A stretch of 64,000 nt of DNA from Chitinophaga filiformis (GTDB lineage Bacteria > Bacteroidota > Bacteroidia > Chitinophagales > Chitinophagaceae): the NCBI RefSeq assembly GCF_900102545.1, contig NZ_FNBN01000002.1, forward strand, positions 904,264 through 968,263, given 5' to 3'. The position numbers and the translations under genes were made by a program. Below the pieces are notes generated by a model, which was given only the letters and a program-made list of their open reading frames with translations, made no database searches and was not told where the DNA came from. Shown here one piece after another: positions 50,148-59,900 of the stretch (position 1 is the first letter of the stretch; each line of letters begins with the position of its first letter).

Positions 50148-50391
50148 AAGGACTTACCCCCATAGTTGGCTTGGGATCTAAGTTCCATCTTCTGGCAATC
50201 CGCGGATCATATTCCCAGAACATAGCTGTATAGCTATTCCTCTCACCCTTAATTTCATCACTCTTCTCCATCCCATTAAACCCATAGCGATAACCACCAA
50301 CTCCCTGCCACACACTAACGAAAAGCATTATCCCAGTAAAGCAACAAGCGGGGCTGTAAACAGCCCCGCTTGTTGCTTTTAAAAATAACAT
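50092..50391 (-). CDS. orphan Rhs core fragment without a toxin tip
   Basis: 99 residues. The ATG follows the stop of the upstream gene as TAAATG and the frame passes through a strong hairpin. From ~35 on it is Rhs core: [49 protein letters not shown], then TV and a stop. The core sequence is almost identical to that of the full Rhs protein, but the tip is gone. It is a displaced module rather than a working toxin; overlapping it is the gene 49830-50147. Confidence 0.6.
   Translation of the reverse strand: MLFLKATSGAVYSPACCFTGIMLFVSVWQGVGGYRYGFNGMEKSDEIKGERNSYTAMFWEYDPRIARRWNLDPKPTMGVSPYAVFSNNPINFSDPNGTV
50338..50379 (-). terminator. strong terminator after immunity copy 1'
   Basis: A perfect 19-bp stem (aaagcaacaagcggggctg / cagccccgcttgttgcttt) with a TAAA loop, 12 bases past the stop at 50392. 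It shares the AACAAGCGG arm with the hairpin at 53456-53497. Confidence 0.88.
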
Positions 50392-50847
50392 TTAAAGTTG
50401 ATCATATCTCTCTTTCAAAAGATCAAAAAAGGACTTCTCTATATCTGGCACTACAATACCGTAAGCATCTTGTTTACCAGTATAGCAAGTCCGCTTAAGA
50501 CGAGGATCATTCGTATTAAGTATCCGCTTCAGCGCTTTTTTATTCTTCACCTGTTTCAATACAGACCAGCGGACAGAAATAGGTGAATGAAAATTTGGCC
50601 AATAATTTTTCTGATGATCAAAACAAACTTCAGTCAGAAAATAAGGTATTTCTCCCCTTCTATAACCATTTATACTATCGGCATATGTCGCAATTTGCTC
50701 TTCATTTAGAGCATCAGAACTTACCATTGGTGATGTAAACACTATCCTTTTCGGTTTAGCATTCTTATTAACGACAATGTTAGTATCAGATTGGCAAAAA
50801 CCAGTTGACATCTTCAAAATCAGGATAATTATTAATGTTTCTCTCAT
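50392..50847 (-). CDS. secreted candidate immunity protein, copy 1'
   Basis: 151 residues with a signal peptide (MRETLIIILILKMSTGFC). It is a paralogue of the 53511-53966 product: the N-terminal ~85 residues have diverged (KRIVFTSPMVSSDALNEEQI against KKIVFESQEVSVDEINEGRI), while the last ~65 are identical. Both follow a HEEGH-bearing Rhs tip by four bases, the classic toxin-immunity order. The signal peptide suggests it acts in the periplasm. The paired tip gene here is broken, so it may protect against related toxins from neighbours. Function is inferred from position. Confidence 0.6.
   Translation of the reverse strand: MRETLIIILILKMSTGFCQSDTNIVVNKNAKPKRIVFTSPMVSSDALNEEQIATYADSINGYRRGEIPYFLTEVCFDHQKNYWPNFHSPISVRWSVLKQVKNKKALKRILNTNDPRLKRTCYTGKQDAYGIVVPDIEKSFFDLLKERYDQL
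50395..50590 (-). repeat. near-identical direct repeat, copy A (3' half of immunity gene)
   Basis: About 195 bases that match 53514-53709 with only a few differences, while the 5' halves of the two genes have diverged. This step in identity points to recombination or gene conversion. Confidence 0.8.
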
Positions 50848-50851
50848 AGGA

Positions 50852-51645
50852 TTATTCTTTTAGTTTAACGCCGTTAATCATAATTGGTTTAGGGCTCACG
50901 GCCCTGCTATATTCTAATGGTAGTTTCTTACTTGCTTTGTCATTTGCGTCATTTTCGACCATATCATGTGGCAATATGCTAATCAAAGCTGTATTTTTCA
51001 ATACCTGCTTCGTAAGTTTAGGAAAAACCTTATCTACAATATATCTATCTACATCCTCTATAGACATCTGCCGCCCTTTTTTTTGATTCCCTAAACTGAT
51101 TTCTCACATCCTTAAGAACTTGATCTATTGGCCCCTTCAATTTGACTTGTTTATCATCAATCTTCATCTGATACTCAATAGGTATTCTTGCAGCTATCAT
51201 TATTTGCTCAATGTGCCCCTCTTCATGTGTTTCTATTTCTTCAAACAAGCCGGGATTATCCTTGTAAATCGATCCACCTTTTGCAAGCATATCTGTATAA
51301 TTCACCTTAACATTGACATAAACATCTATTTCTTGTTCTTCAGTTACATCATAAAAAAAGCCTATTGTCTTTGTGTATGCAAGATCATGTCGTTTAGCTG
51401 GCACACCTACATCTTCATAATTAGACGTCTTCTTAGGCAAAATTGAATCTCCATTAGGGTCGCTAAAATTAATGAGGGTATTACTAAAGATAGCATAAGG
51501 GCTTACACCCGTAGTTGGTTTAGTATCCAGGTTCCATCTTCTGGCAACCCTCGGGTCATATTCCCAGAACAACTCAGTATAAACTAATCCCCTCTCCCTT
51601 TATCTCATCACTCTCCTCCTGCCCATTAAACCCATAGTGATAGCC
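50852..51645 (-). pseudogene. orphan Rhs core plus HEEGH tip, frameshifted (duplicate of the main Rhs C-terminus)
   Basis: From 51645 the core ([18 protein letters not shown]) runs into a +1 shift near 51577 (an extra T relative to intact copies), resumes as FWEYDPRVARRWNLDTKP and continues into a tip with HEEGH (EEIETHEEGHIEQI). A second +1 shift lies in an A8 tract near 51080, where the main copy has AAAAAAGGGG and this one AAAAAAAAGGG; after it the remaining ~70 residues (DVDRYIVDKVFPKLTKQVLK) are in another frame ending at 50852. The tip is otherwise close to that of the main Rhs protein. There is no start signal, so a decayed duplicate. Confidence 0.8.
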
Positions 51646-51696
51646 ACTTAAGGCAATTTAGCTCCACCAAAACACTTCTACCATAATATTCAACGA

Positions 51697-51728
51697 AAAG
51701 CCGCTGAGCATAAATAGTCAGCGGCTTT
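51697..51728. terminator. hairpin between module 2 and the frameshifted module
   Basis: A perfect 11-bp stem (aaagccgctga / tcagcggcttt) with a 10-base loop. On the minus strand it ends ...GGCTTTTCGTT, a short T run. It marks the start of the next displaced module. Confidence 0.6.
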
Positions 51729-52009
51729 AATATCATATTTAACTAATTTTAAATTCTATAAGCAGGAAAAAGGAATCACTATTTAGGAGACACTTAAAAT
51801 TGGATACTCATTGAATACTATTTTGCTTATCCATTTCGGTATCAATCAAAGTCCCATTTTCATCCTTATCCTGCATCAACAATTCTGTCCTTCATGTTAC
51901 ATTCTTCATCTTCTCCCGACTAGCCCTACTTAAGACATCAAGAACACATCTCAGACTTTGTAATCTTTCATGAAAGCGGTTGTGAGGAACTAAGTAGGGG
52001 ACTCTTAGG
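51729..52009. other. intergenic spacer between two displaced Rhs modules
   Basis: About 280 bases without a coding frame. It looks like junk left by module insertion; I see no promoter or repeat of note. Confidence 0.4.
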
Positions 52010-52047
52010 ATAAGAAAGGAGTTCTGGTATTAAAACTCCTTTCTTAT
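52010..52047 (-). terminator. terminator of the module-2 immunity gene
   Basis: A perfect 14-bp stem (ataagaaaggagtt / aactcctttcttat) with a 10-base loop, 9 bases past the stop at 52056. Confidence 0.75.
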
Positions 52048-52055
52048 ATATGATT

Positions 52056-52601
52056 TTACTTCTCAGATGAGCTAAAATATTTCCTAAAGGGATCCCTCCC
52101 CTTTTTTTCACAGGGTGCAAGAGACTGAGCAGCCCAGTTTATATGTCGAAAAATCGCTCCCCTACATTCCAAACTATCTAATACACGGGCAAATAACACG
52201 TAATCCTTATTATTCTTCAAAGGAGTAATAGTTGCTATCACATCCTTCTTCCCCGAAATCCCCTTCAGTTCCTTCCTATTAATAGCAAGATAGTTGACCT
52301 TCAAAAGACTTAAAGAATCTAATTCGGCTTTCCGAACCATATATAAAATATCAGATATACGTATTTTCACCAAAGCACCTGCGTGATGCTTTCTAAAAAG
52401 ACATGAGCTCCTTCCCTTTAAGATAACTGCTCCCAGGTCCATTCGTACGACGTATGCATCTAATAATTTTAAATCATAAAAATGTTCCTTTTCTTGCGCT
52501 GCGGCCTTGTGAAATAGCAAGAATATACAACTCAGGCAAGTAAGATAAATCTTACTACTAAGGAGTCTTCTTAAGAAGCGGATAACCAAAGTATTTATCA
52601 T
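52056..52601 (-). CDS. secreted candidate immunity protein of module 2
   Basis: 181 residues. A long n-region and a signal helix ([19 protein letters not shown]) are followed by a small beta-rich domain ([40 protein letters not shown]) and a Cys-containing end ([16 protein letters not shown]). No family known. Its start lies 44 bases inside the end of the upstream tip gene, so they are translationally linked. Being the exported product next to an Rhs tip, it is a candidate immunity protein. Confidence 0.55.
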   Translation of the reverse strand: MINTLVIRFLRRLLSSKIYLTCLSCIFLLFHKAAAQEKEHFYDLKLLDAYVVRMDLGAVILKGRSSCLFRKHHAGALVKIRISDILYMVRKAELDSLSLLKVNYLAINRKELKGISGKKDVIATITPLKNNKDYVLFARVLDSLECRGAIFRHINWAAQSLAPCEKKGRDPFRKYFSSSEK

Positions 52602-53358
52602 CTTTTACTCTTTCCGTTTTTTTATTGTCAAATATAAAATCAGTCATTCCCGGATAACTTGGAAAAAGGTTTATTTTAGCGCTTCCTTGCGGAGTATCCA
52701 GGATATAATCAACGACTCCAAACTTCAAGTAATTTATTCTTTGTACATCGGACGTCGCAATGTTCTTCAAATAGCCCAATTGCGTTGGTACTTCGTATGT
52801 TTCCCAATAATCGTTCCTAATAGGAAGTGAATTAGCGACAAAAAGTTTCGCCTCAACTTCAAGCCGTAAACTTGCACCAGTTACCCATCCTTTATCTCCT
52901 TTTAGGAAAGGAAACTTTCCATCCAGAAATTGTTCCGCATGCTTTGTTTCTTCAAACAAAATTCCTGCAACCGGATCTTTTGCTCCATAAGCTTTCCCTG
53001 GATTCCCTATTGTAAGCGTAATATTTTCACCATCGAAAGAGGTAGTACCAGCTTTTGCATTTTCATCATATTTGTATATAAAATTGTCCACAGAACTATT
53101 TATTTTTTCATACATCTTATCAAACTCCGCATTATAGTCTCTAGTAAGTACCTCCTTCCCTTTTTTCAGTACTGTTTTACTTGCATATTTCTGTACCATA
53201 TCCCGCGAAATATTATCCGCATATAATGCCGTGTCTCCGAATGGGTCCCTCATTTTGAGAGGACTATTATTAAAGCTCGCATATAAACTCACACCAATAA
53301 CTGGATTAGGGTCCATGTTCCATCTCCTGCCTATTCTCGGATCATATTCCCAGAACAA
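52558..53358 (-). CDS. orphan Rhs core fused to a second, different toxin tip (module 2)
   Basis: 266 residues from a TTG; the same frame is open through the core up to 53427 ([18 protein letters not shown]) and beyond, with no real start codon, so it is a displaced C-terminus. After [18 protein letters not shown] and the boundary MRDPFGD comes a ~220-residue tip: a helical part ([20 protein letters not shown]), then [20 protein letters not shown], whose EETKHAEQ looks like a variant metallopeptidase helix, and a C-terminal part ending [11 protein letters not shown]. The tip is unrelated to the main one. It could become active only by recombination onto the full Rhs gene. Confidence 0.65.
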   Translation of the reverse strand: MFWEYDPRIGRRWNMDPNPVIGVSLYASFNNSPLKMRDPFGDTALYADNISRDMVQKYASKTVLKKGKEVLTRDYNAEFDKMYEKINSSVDNFIYKYDENAKAGTTSFDGENITLTIGNPGKAYGAKDPVAGILFEETKHAEQFLDGKFPFLKGDKGWVTGASLRLEVEAKLFVANSLPIRNDYWETYEVPTQLGYLKNIATSDVQRINYLKFGVVDYILDTPQGSAKINLFPSYPGMTDFIFDNKKTERVKDDKYFGYPLLKKTP

Positions 53359-53455
53359 CGCAGTATAACTGTTCCCCTCTCCCTTTATTTCATCACTCTT
53401 CTCTTGCCCATTAAACCCATATCTATATGCACGACCAATAAGCGTTATCCCCAGT

Positions 53456-53497
53456 AAAACAACAAGCGGAGCTGTTTAAAACCCCGCTTGTTGTTTT
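53456..53497 (-). terminator. terminator after the main immunity gene
   Basis: A 14-bp perfect stem (aaaacaacaagcgg / ccgcttgttgtttt) with a 14-base loop, 13 bases past the stop at 53511, followed by TTTTACT on the minus strand. It matches the position and arm of the hairpin at 50338-50379. Confidence 0.85.
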
Positions 53498-53510
53498 CTA
53501 CAAATAACAT

Positions 53511-53966
53511 TTAAAGTTGGTCGTATCTCTCTTTCAAAAGATCAAAAAACGACTTCTCTATATCTGGCACTACAATACCGTAAGCATCTTGTTTACCAGT
53601 ATAGCAAGTCCGCTTAAGACGAGGATCATTCGTATTAAGTATCCGCTTCAGCGCTTTTTTATTCTTTACCTGTTTCAATACAGACCAGCGGACAGAAATA
53701 GGTGAATGGAAACTTGGCCAAAAACTTCTCCGATAATCAAAACAAGCTTCAGTTAGAAAATAAGGTAATTCTCCTCGTCTATAACAATTTATACTGTCCG
53801 CATATCTCGCAATTCTCCCTTCATTTATTTCATCAACGCTTACCTCTTGAGATTCAAACACTATCTTTTTCAGTTTAGCATTTTTATTAACGACAACGTT
53901 AGTATCAGACTGACAAAACCCAGTTGACATCTTCAAGATCAGGATAATTATTAATGTTCCTCTCAT
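53511..53966 (-). CDS. secreted candidate immunity protein for the Rhs HEEGH tip
   Basis: 151 residues with a signal peptide (MRGTLIIILILKMSTGFC, cut near QS). Mature core features are ARYADSINCYRRGELPYFLT and the conserved end KKALKRILNTNDPRLKRTCY. No known family. It starts four bases after the Rhs stop, the standard place for immunity genes, and is co-transcribed. The export signal implies that the toxin is met in the periplasm. Paralogue at 50392-50847 has an identical last ~65 residues. Confidence 0.65.
   Translation of the reverse strand: MRGTLIIILILKMSTGFCQSDTNVVVNKNAKLKKIVFESQEVSVDEINEGRIARYADSINCYRRGELPYFLTEACFDYRRSFWPSFHSPISVRWSVLKQVKNKKALKRILNTNDPRLKRTCYTGKQDAYGIVVPDIEKSFFDLLKERYDQL
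53514..53709 (-). repeat. near-identical direct repeat, copy B (3' half of immunity gene)
   Basis: Partner of 50395-50590, 3,119 bases away in the same orientation. The match continues with some changes through the stop, the TTTAAATGTTATTT flank and the hairpin arm. Confidence 0.8.
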
Positions 53967-53970
53967 AGGA

Positions 53971-56900
53971 TTATTCTGTTAGTTTAACGCCATTAACTAT
54001 AATTGGTTTAGGATTCACAGGCCTGCTATATTCTAATGCTGGCAGTTTCTTACTTGCTCTTTCATTTGCATCATTCTCCACTACATTATGCGGTAGGGTA
54101 CTGATCAAATCAGTATTTACCAACACCTGATCCGAAAGTTCCGGAAAAACCTTATCTGCAATAAATTTATCTATCCCTTCCAAACCCATCTGCCGCCCCT
54201 TTTTTGAATCACTAAGCTGAGTTCTCACATCCTTAAGAACTTGATCTATTGGCCCCTTAAATTTGACTTGTTTATTACCGATCCTCATCTGATACTCAAC
54301 TGGTATTCCTGCAGCCATCAGTATTTGCTCAATGTGGCCCTCTTCATGTGCCTCTATTTCCTCAAACAAGCCTGGATTATCCTTATAAATCGATCCACCT
54401 TTTGCAAGCATATCTGTATAATTCACTTTAACATTGACATATACATTTACTTCTTCATCTTCTCCAATTACATAAGAAAGGCTTGTTGTCTTTGTATGTG
54501 CAAGATCATGCCGTTTAACCGGCACACCTACATTTTCATAGTTAGGCTTCTTCTTAGGCAAAATTGAATCTCCATTAGGGTCACTAAAATTAATGGGATT
54601 ATTACTAAAGACAGCATAAGGACTTACCCCCATAGTTGGTTTAGGATCCAAATTCCATCTTCTACCTATCCTAGAGTCATACTCCCAGAACTGTGCTGTA
54701 TAATTATTATATCCTATCTCTTTCGAGTGCTCTTGCCCATTAAACCCATACCTATACCCCCCCAAACTCCACTTCCTATCCGGCTGCAACATCCCAAAAG
54801 GATAATAATCCTGCGCACTCAACACCTCCGCCTCATAATGATCTACCGCACTTCCAATCACCGAATCCACCACCTTATCAGAAATAGTCGCCAGTACGTT
54901 ACCCAAATGGTTAGTCAACTCATACTCCTTCCTTCCCTTTTTCAGCCAGTTCGTATCGCTTGCTGCCGCTGTTACATCAGTTGCATCAATATCTGAAATC
55001 CAGATACCTAAACGGCTGCTACCATACAAATGCTGCTCTTTCCAATACTTCTGATTACCACCGTCCTTATTTCCATAGACAGCCAGTACGTTACCTTGCG
55101 CATCGCGTACATACCAGGTCTTCTCAACATTTCCGTTTATATATTTCTTATACACACGATTACCTGACGGGTCATATGCATATTCCAAAGAACTACCATC
55201 GGTTTTACCAATTTTCCTGATCTTTCCATACAAGGTCCACCTGACAGAATCTATTTTACCCTGCCTGTCATAAATCAAATTACCGATGTTGTCGTAAAGA
55301 TAGTTATTCGCCTGCTGACTTTTCAAATCTTCCGTATAACTGGCATTATCAACAGCATCCGTCACCTGTGACAACCTATTATTCAACAAGTTACCAGCCG
55401 CATCACGTGAATAAACATAACTCAGCTGATCCATAGTCAACCCTCTCGCGTTACTACCATTCCGCAAGTAACTGAGGATGTTACCATTACCATCATAAGT
55501 GATTGCCTCCTTAAACTGATCACCAGCTGTTGCTGCACTCCACTCAGTTGCTCCGACAGTCAATGCATGCTGACGCATTCCTTTAAGACGGTTTAGCTGG
55601 TCGTATCTGTAACTATACCCCACCGGTGTCTGCTCTGCTACCCGTTTAAGCGCCAGCGTACTACGGCTAATGTTTCCATTAAAGAGATCCCTGCCTGCTT
55701 CTGTAGGCACTCCTACTGTCCAGCCTAGCGGGAAGGCTTTCGCTTGATTACTTATCGCCTTATAGTCATCTTTAAAATACTCCAGGGAATATGCATACGC
55801 ATCCCGGGCGATACTGCTACGCCGTGTATTCTGCACACCATCCCCGCCGATCTCATCCTGCGGCGATAAATAGTTGCCGTTTACTCCTTTCAGCCAACCT
55901 TGTAAAGTATATGCGTAGTCAATACCCTGCACAAGTTGCTCATTACCAAGTTCTGTCCTGGCTAATGGGCCATGCAGGTAATAGTGGTAAGCAGCATCTG
56001 TATGAGGAACCTCAATTTCCCATCCATTTGAAGAAACAGCGTTAACACCTGAAACAGCCTTTGTCAGACGGTTTTCAGCGTCGTACTCATAGCCATACAG
56101 GAACTGATCTACCTTACCAGCCTGATACCTCACCTTATTGACCTTTCCACTTACAAGATCATACTGATAGTCAATCTGTTTGGTATCCAGACTATCAATC
56201 TGTTGCCATAAGGTTTTCACATTGCCTATCTGGTCATAACTATAATACGTAGCCTGCTGTGGATTTCCATTAGCATCTTCTCCATAAGTAACAGCGCTTA
56301 CCCTTTTTCTCAGGTTATCCTGAACATCAGCAATCGCCGCAACGGTCTGCGACTTAGGAGCATCATAATAAGTCCGGGTAACCTGTTGCCTTGGATTTGT
56401 TCCAAATGCAGCCAGGGCATCGGTAGAAAGGAATGGCACTGTAACCGGAAGGGTAGCCTTTGTTTCACCAACTTCCGTAATACGTCCCTGTTCGTCATAG
56501 TTAGTGTAACTATAGCGGGAACTCAAACCTCCTCCCAGAGGACTAAGCTGCTCTGCATTCTGTGAAGCGACCATTCTACCCAGCATGTCATACCAGAAAC
56601 GACTGGTGCCGCCGTCAGGCGTAATCTGTGCTTCAATCCCATTTAGCGACTGATATGCATAAGAAGTCGTCAATGTATGTTTCGGGAATACAGCTACGTA
56701 CTGTGTCTCGTTAGTAGTCCCATCTGTTGTCCAATAACTTCCGGCCGCCGGGATACCAAAACGTGCCCAGGAAATCTTAGCACTATCTAATGCCGTAGCA
56801 TAAGCCGGACTTAAGCCCATACAGGCATCGTCAGCGTTTGCTGATATCTCCTTCGCACTCAGCTTACGATTGAAACAGCGGACCTGCTTTAGTAAGGTGA

Positions 56901-59900
56901 GATTCTTTGGATAGACAATGCCTGTAGTACTCGACCGCACTTCCCATGGACAAGCGCCTGTAGGCTCCACGGTTACACGCGGACAGGATTTACCATTTAC
57001 ATATATCTCCCGGCTGTTTTTCTTAAGCCCATCTCCCTGAATCACAACATGTGTCCATGGTGTCAAAGGCAAAATACCTGTCAGTTCAGCAGTTGTATGC
57101 GCTGACAATACGACGTCTGCCTCCCCTCCTGTAAGAGGAGTAACAGTGTACACGTCAAAAGTCAGATACTTTCCGCTGATACACAGATTAAATATATACT
57201 TGTTCCCACTGGTCGTCGCAACCACCTGACCGCCTGATCTACTCTGATTGAACATCCACATTTCAAGCGCGGCATCTCCGGTACGATCAAAGACAGTTGT
57301 AAAATTCTGCAATGCAGTAGCCTCAGGTGTATTTGCAGTCGGACCACTATAATTACAAACGGTGCTTCCTATTCTGCGCACAGCAGATATCTGCGCAAAC
57401 AGGGAATCATCCAGTGGATGCACACCTTCAGGCGGAACAGTTCTGACTAAATTTCCTGCCTGATCATAATAATAGAGTGTATAATGGTACGTCTGCTGCG
57501 GGGAAGTCAGCGATACCTTCGGCTTATTAGCACTGCAATAAGCGATATATTCAGCACGGAAAAGACGTTTTACCCCCTCAATATATTCTTGGTATGCTAC
57601 ATGACCAGCAGTAACCGCATCATCGATTCCCTGCATCATACATTCGTAATTGTCTGGCTTAACGCTGGCATACGAAGGATGATTACATAACAACATGGAA
57701 AGAGACGAATTCTTCGCTACTGTATCTCCGTACGCCTTATATTCTGCATAAGACAAAGTAAAGCCAAAGCGACTATTGAGAGCGTTAGCAAACATCACCT
57801 CGTAATTCGGATGATCGACTATCAGGCTATCGCCCATGATAGCAACGAAAGCCATTACTGCATCGATATACTCACTTGCAGAAATACAACCCTTTGCACC
57901 TTTTTCCATGAAAACAGGCAACTTCACCGACTGCTGAAGCAGGTAACGGCAGTTAGTACATCCTTTCTGCAGGAACTGTAACTCATCTCTTGTGATGTTC
58001 ATCGCGGCTCCATACTTCTTCGTCAGATATACATAGAAAGAGTCTCCTGTTTGAGCAGCATTGTATTCAGCAGTCAATGTCGCCAAACGGTCGCATATTG
58101 AAGCATTAGTAGCATCAATCACCTTTTCAACGGCCTGAGGCTGGACGTCATACGGATAAGGCGCATCGATCAGATATGGATTGTAATCCATATTGTAAAA
58201 ACCCAAAACGCCTTTCAGTACATCTGCGAAAGACTTGTAACCTTCCGCAGTAGCTCTATTAGCAGGAAGCGTAGTAGCACCATTCATATGCTCTGCGTCT
58301 CCGCCCAACTTGCAGACTTCAATCAATTTAGCTCGCACGGTACTTTTCTTACTCAAATATTTCAGGTTGTCTAAAAGCCCTGACAATGATCCCATCCATA
58401 CGTCTGCCTGCGCCTCGCAATTCTGGTTAATCATAGCTGCCATTGCATCACTTACTATCCCTTTCAATGCCGTTGTATCGGTGGTAATGGGAGGGGTAGC
58501 ATAGTTAATATTGGTTATCCGCGAGGTCTTATATGCGTACGCCCGATTACAGCCATTTGCGGGATTCGGAGAATCGCCATAACAAGTATCAATCTTAAAT
58601 ATCCAGTTATTAATTTGTCCATTCTCTTCAATTACAAATGCATGACGATCATAGTCATGAGTTATGTAGATCTGCTGAGCAGTTTCCCAATCAACTGGAT
58701 CCCACGATACTAATGCCCGAATCGCACCACCTACAGGAGGAATGTGCCCTCTGTATGTGTAGGATACTTTAGACTTGCCATTCTCATATGGATAGGTAAG
58801 CCGCTCAAATTTATCCTCCCTGGCGTCTGTAGCACAGCTAAACGCCGTATCCTCTGCGGCTGTGCCACAATTAGTTGAGGCTATACGCAACGCGCTCAAA
58901 GGAATTGCTTTATTGACACAAAAAGCGGTAACGGTCGCACCCGCAGATAATGTTACTTGAGGTGATCCTATAATCAGATTCTTGTACTCATCAGGATAAT
59001 AGATATTAACCGTTATTGATTTGGTTAACGCCGGACCTAAATACGTAACCCTTGCTATATAACCAGCAGAACAAGGGTTCGCATCTTTATCCAATATAAA
59101 TTTCGATACATCCGGACAATCAATCACCGGATATGCCGAAGCCTTACCTACAACACATGCAGCACCGCAATATTGAGAAGTGTTTCTTGCCAACTGATAG
59201 TATTTATCTTTCAGCTCCAGATACTTCTGTCTATACAATGCCCACTCCCTGTCAGAAATACGACAATCCTCCTTAGGCACACAGTTAGACCAATTATCTG
59301 CCTCCCTAACCGGTATGTTATTAACATTAGTCGAGCCAGTGTAGTCCGCACAATAAAGCATGTAATCAACAAACTCCGAAAGCGTTCCCAATGGCGCATT
59401 CTGGGTGCCGGCAACATTCTTCGAATAATTTGTCAGATCATCAACAAATGCCGATACAAGATTATAGCCCTTTCCACCGCTTAAAAAGAACGGATCATGA
59501 TTTACCAACCAACGAATACTATCCCTATTATAAACCGCGCCTCTCGAGTTTGCAGGTATATCTGCTACCGTTTTCGCCAATGTACGTACCTGGTCATCCC
59601 ATTGCAATGAGCTAACATTATCACGACAGAATTGCAATGCACAATACTCCGGATGATATTGAACAAAATAGGAGGCCCAATCGCTCTTCCAATATTTCAC
59701 CAGTGATTGCAATGTAAATGCACTGTCATAAGGTGATGTAACCGACCCATCCTCCAGTTCAAACTGCTCCTGAATATAACGCAAGGAATCTTTCGGCAAT
59801 GGTTTAAACACCTGCCGCCAGTTAAGGTTCAACACGTTAATAGAAGGCTCTACCGCATTGCTGCTGTCATCGAAGAGCGCATATTGCCCACCGGGACTTA

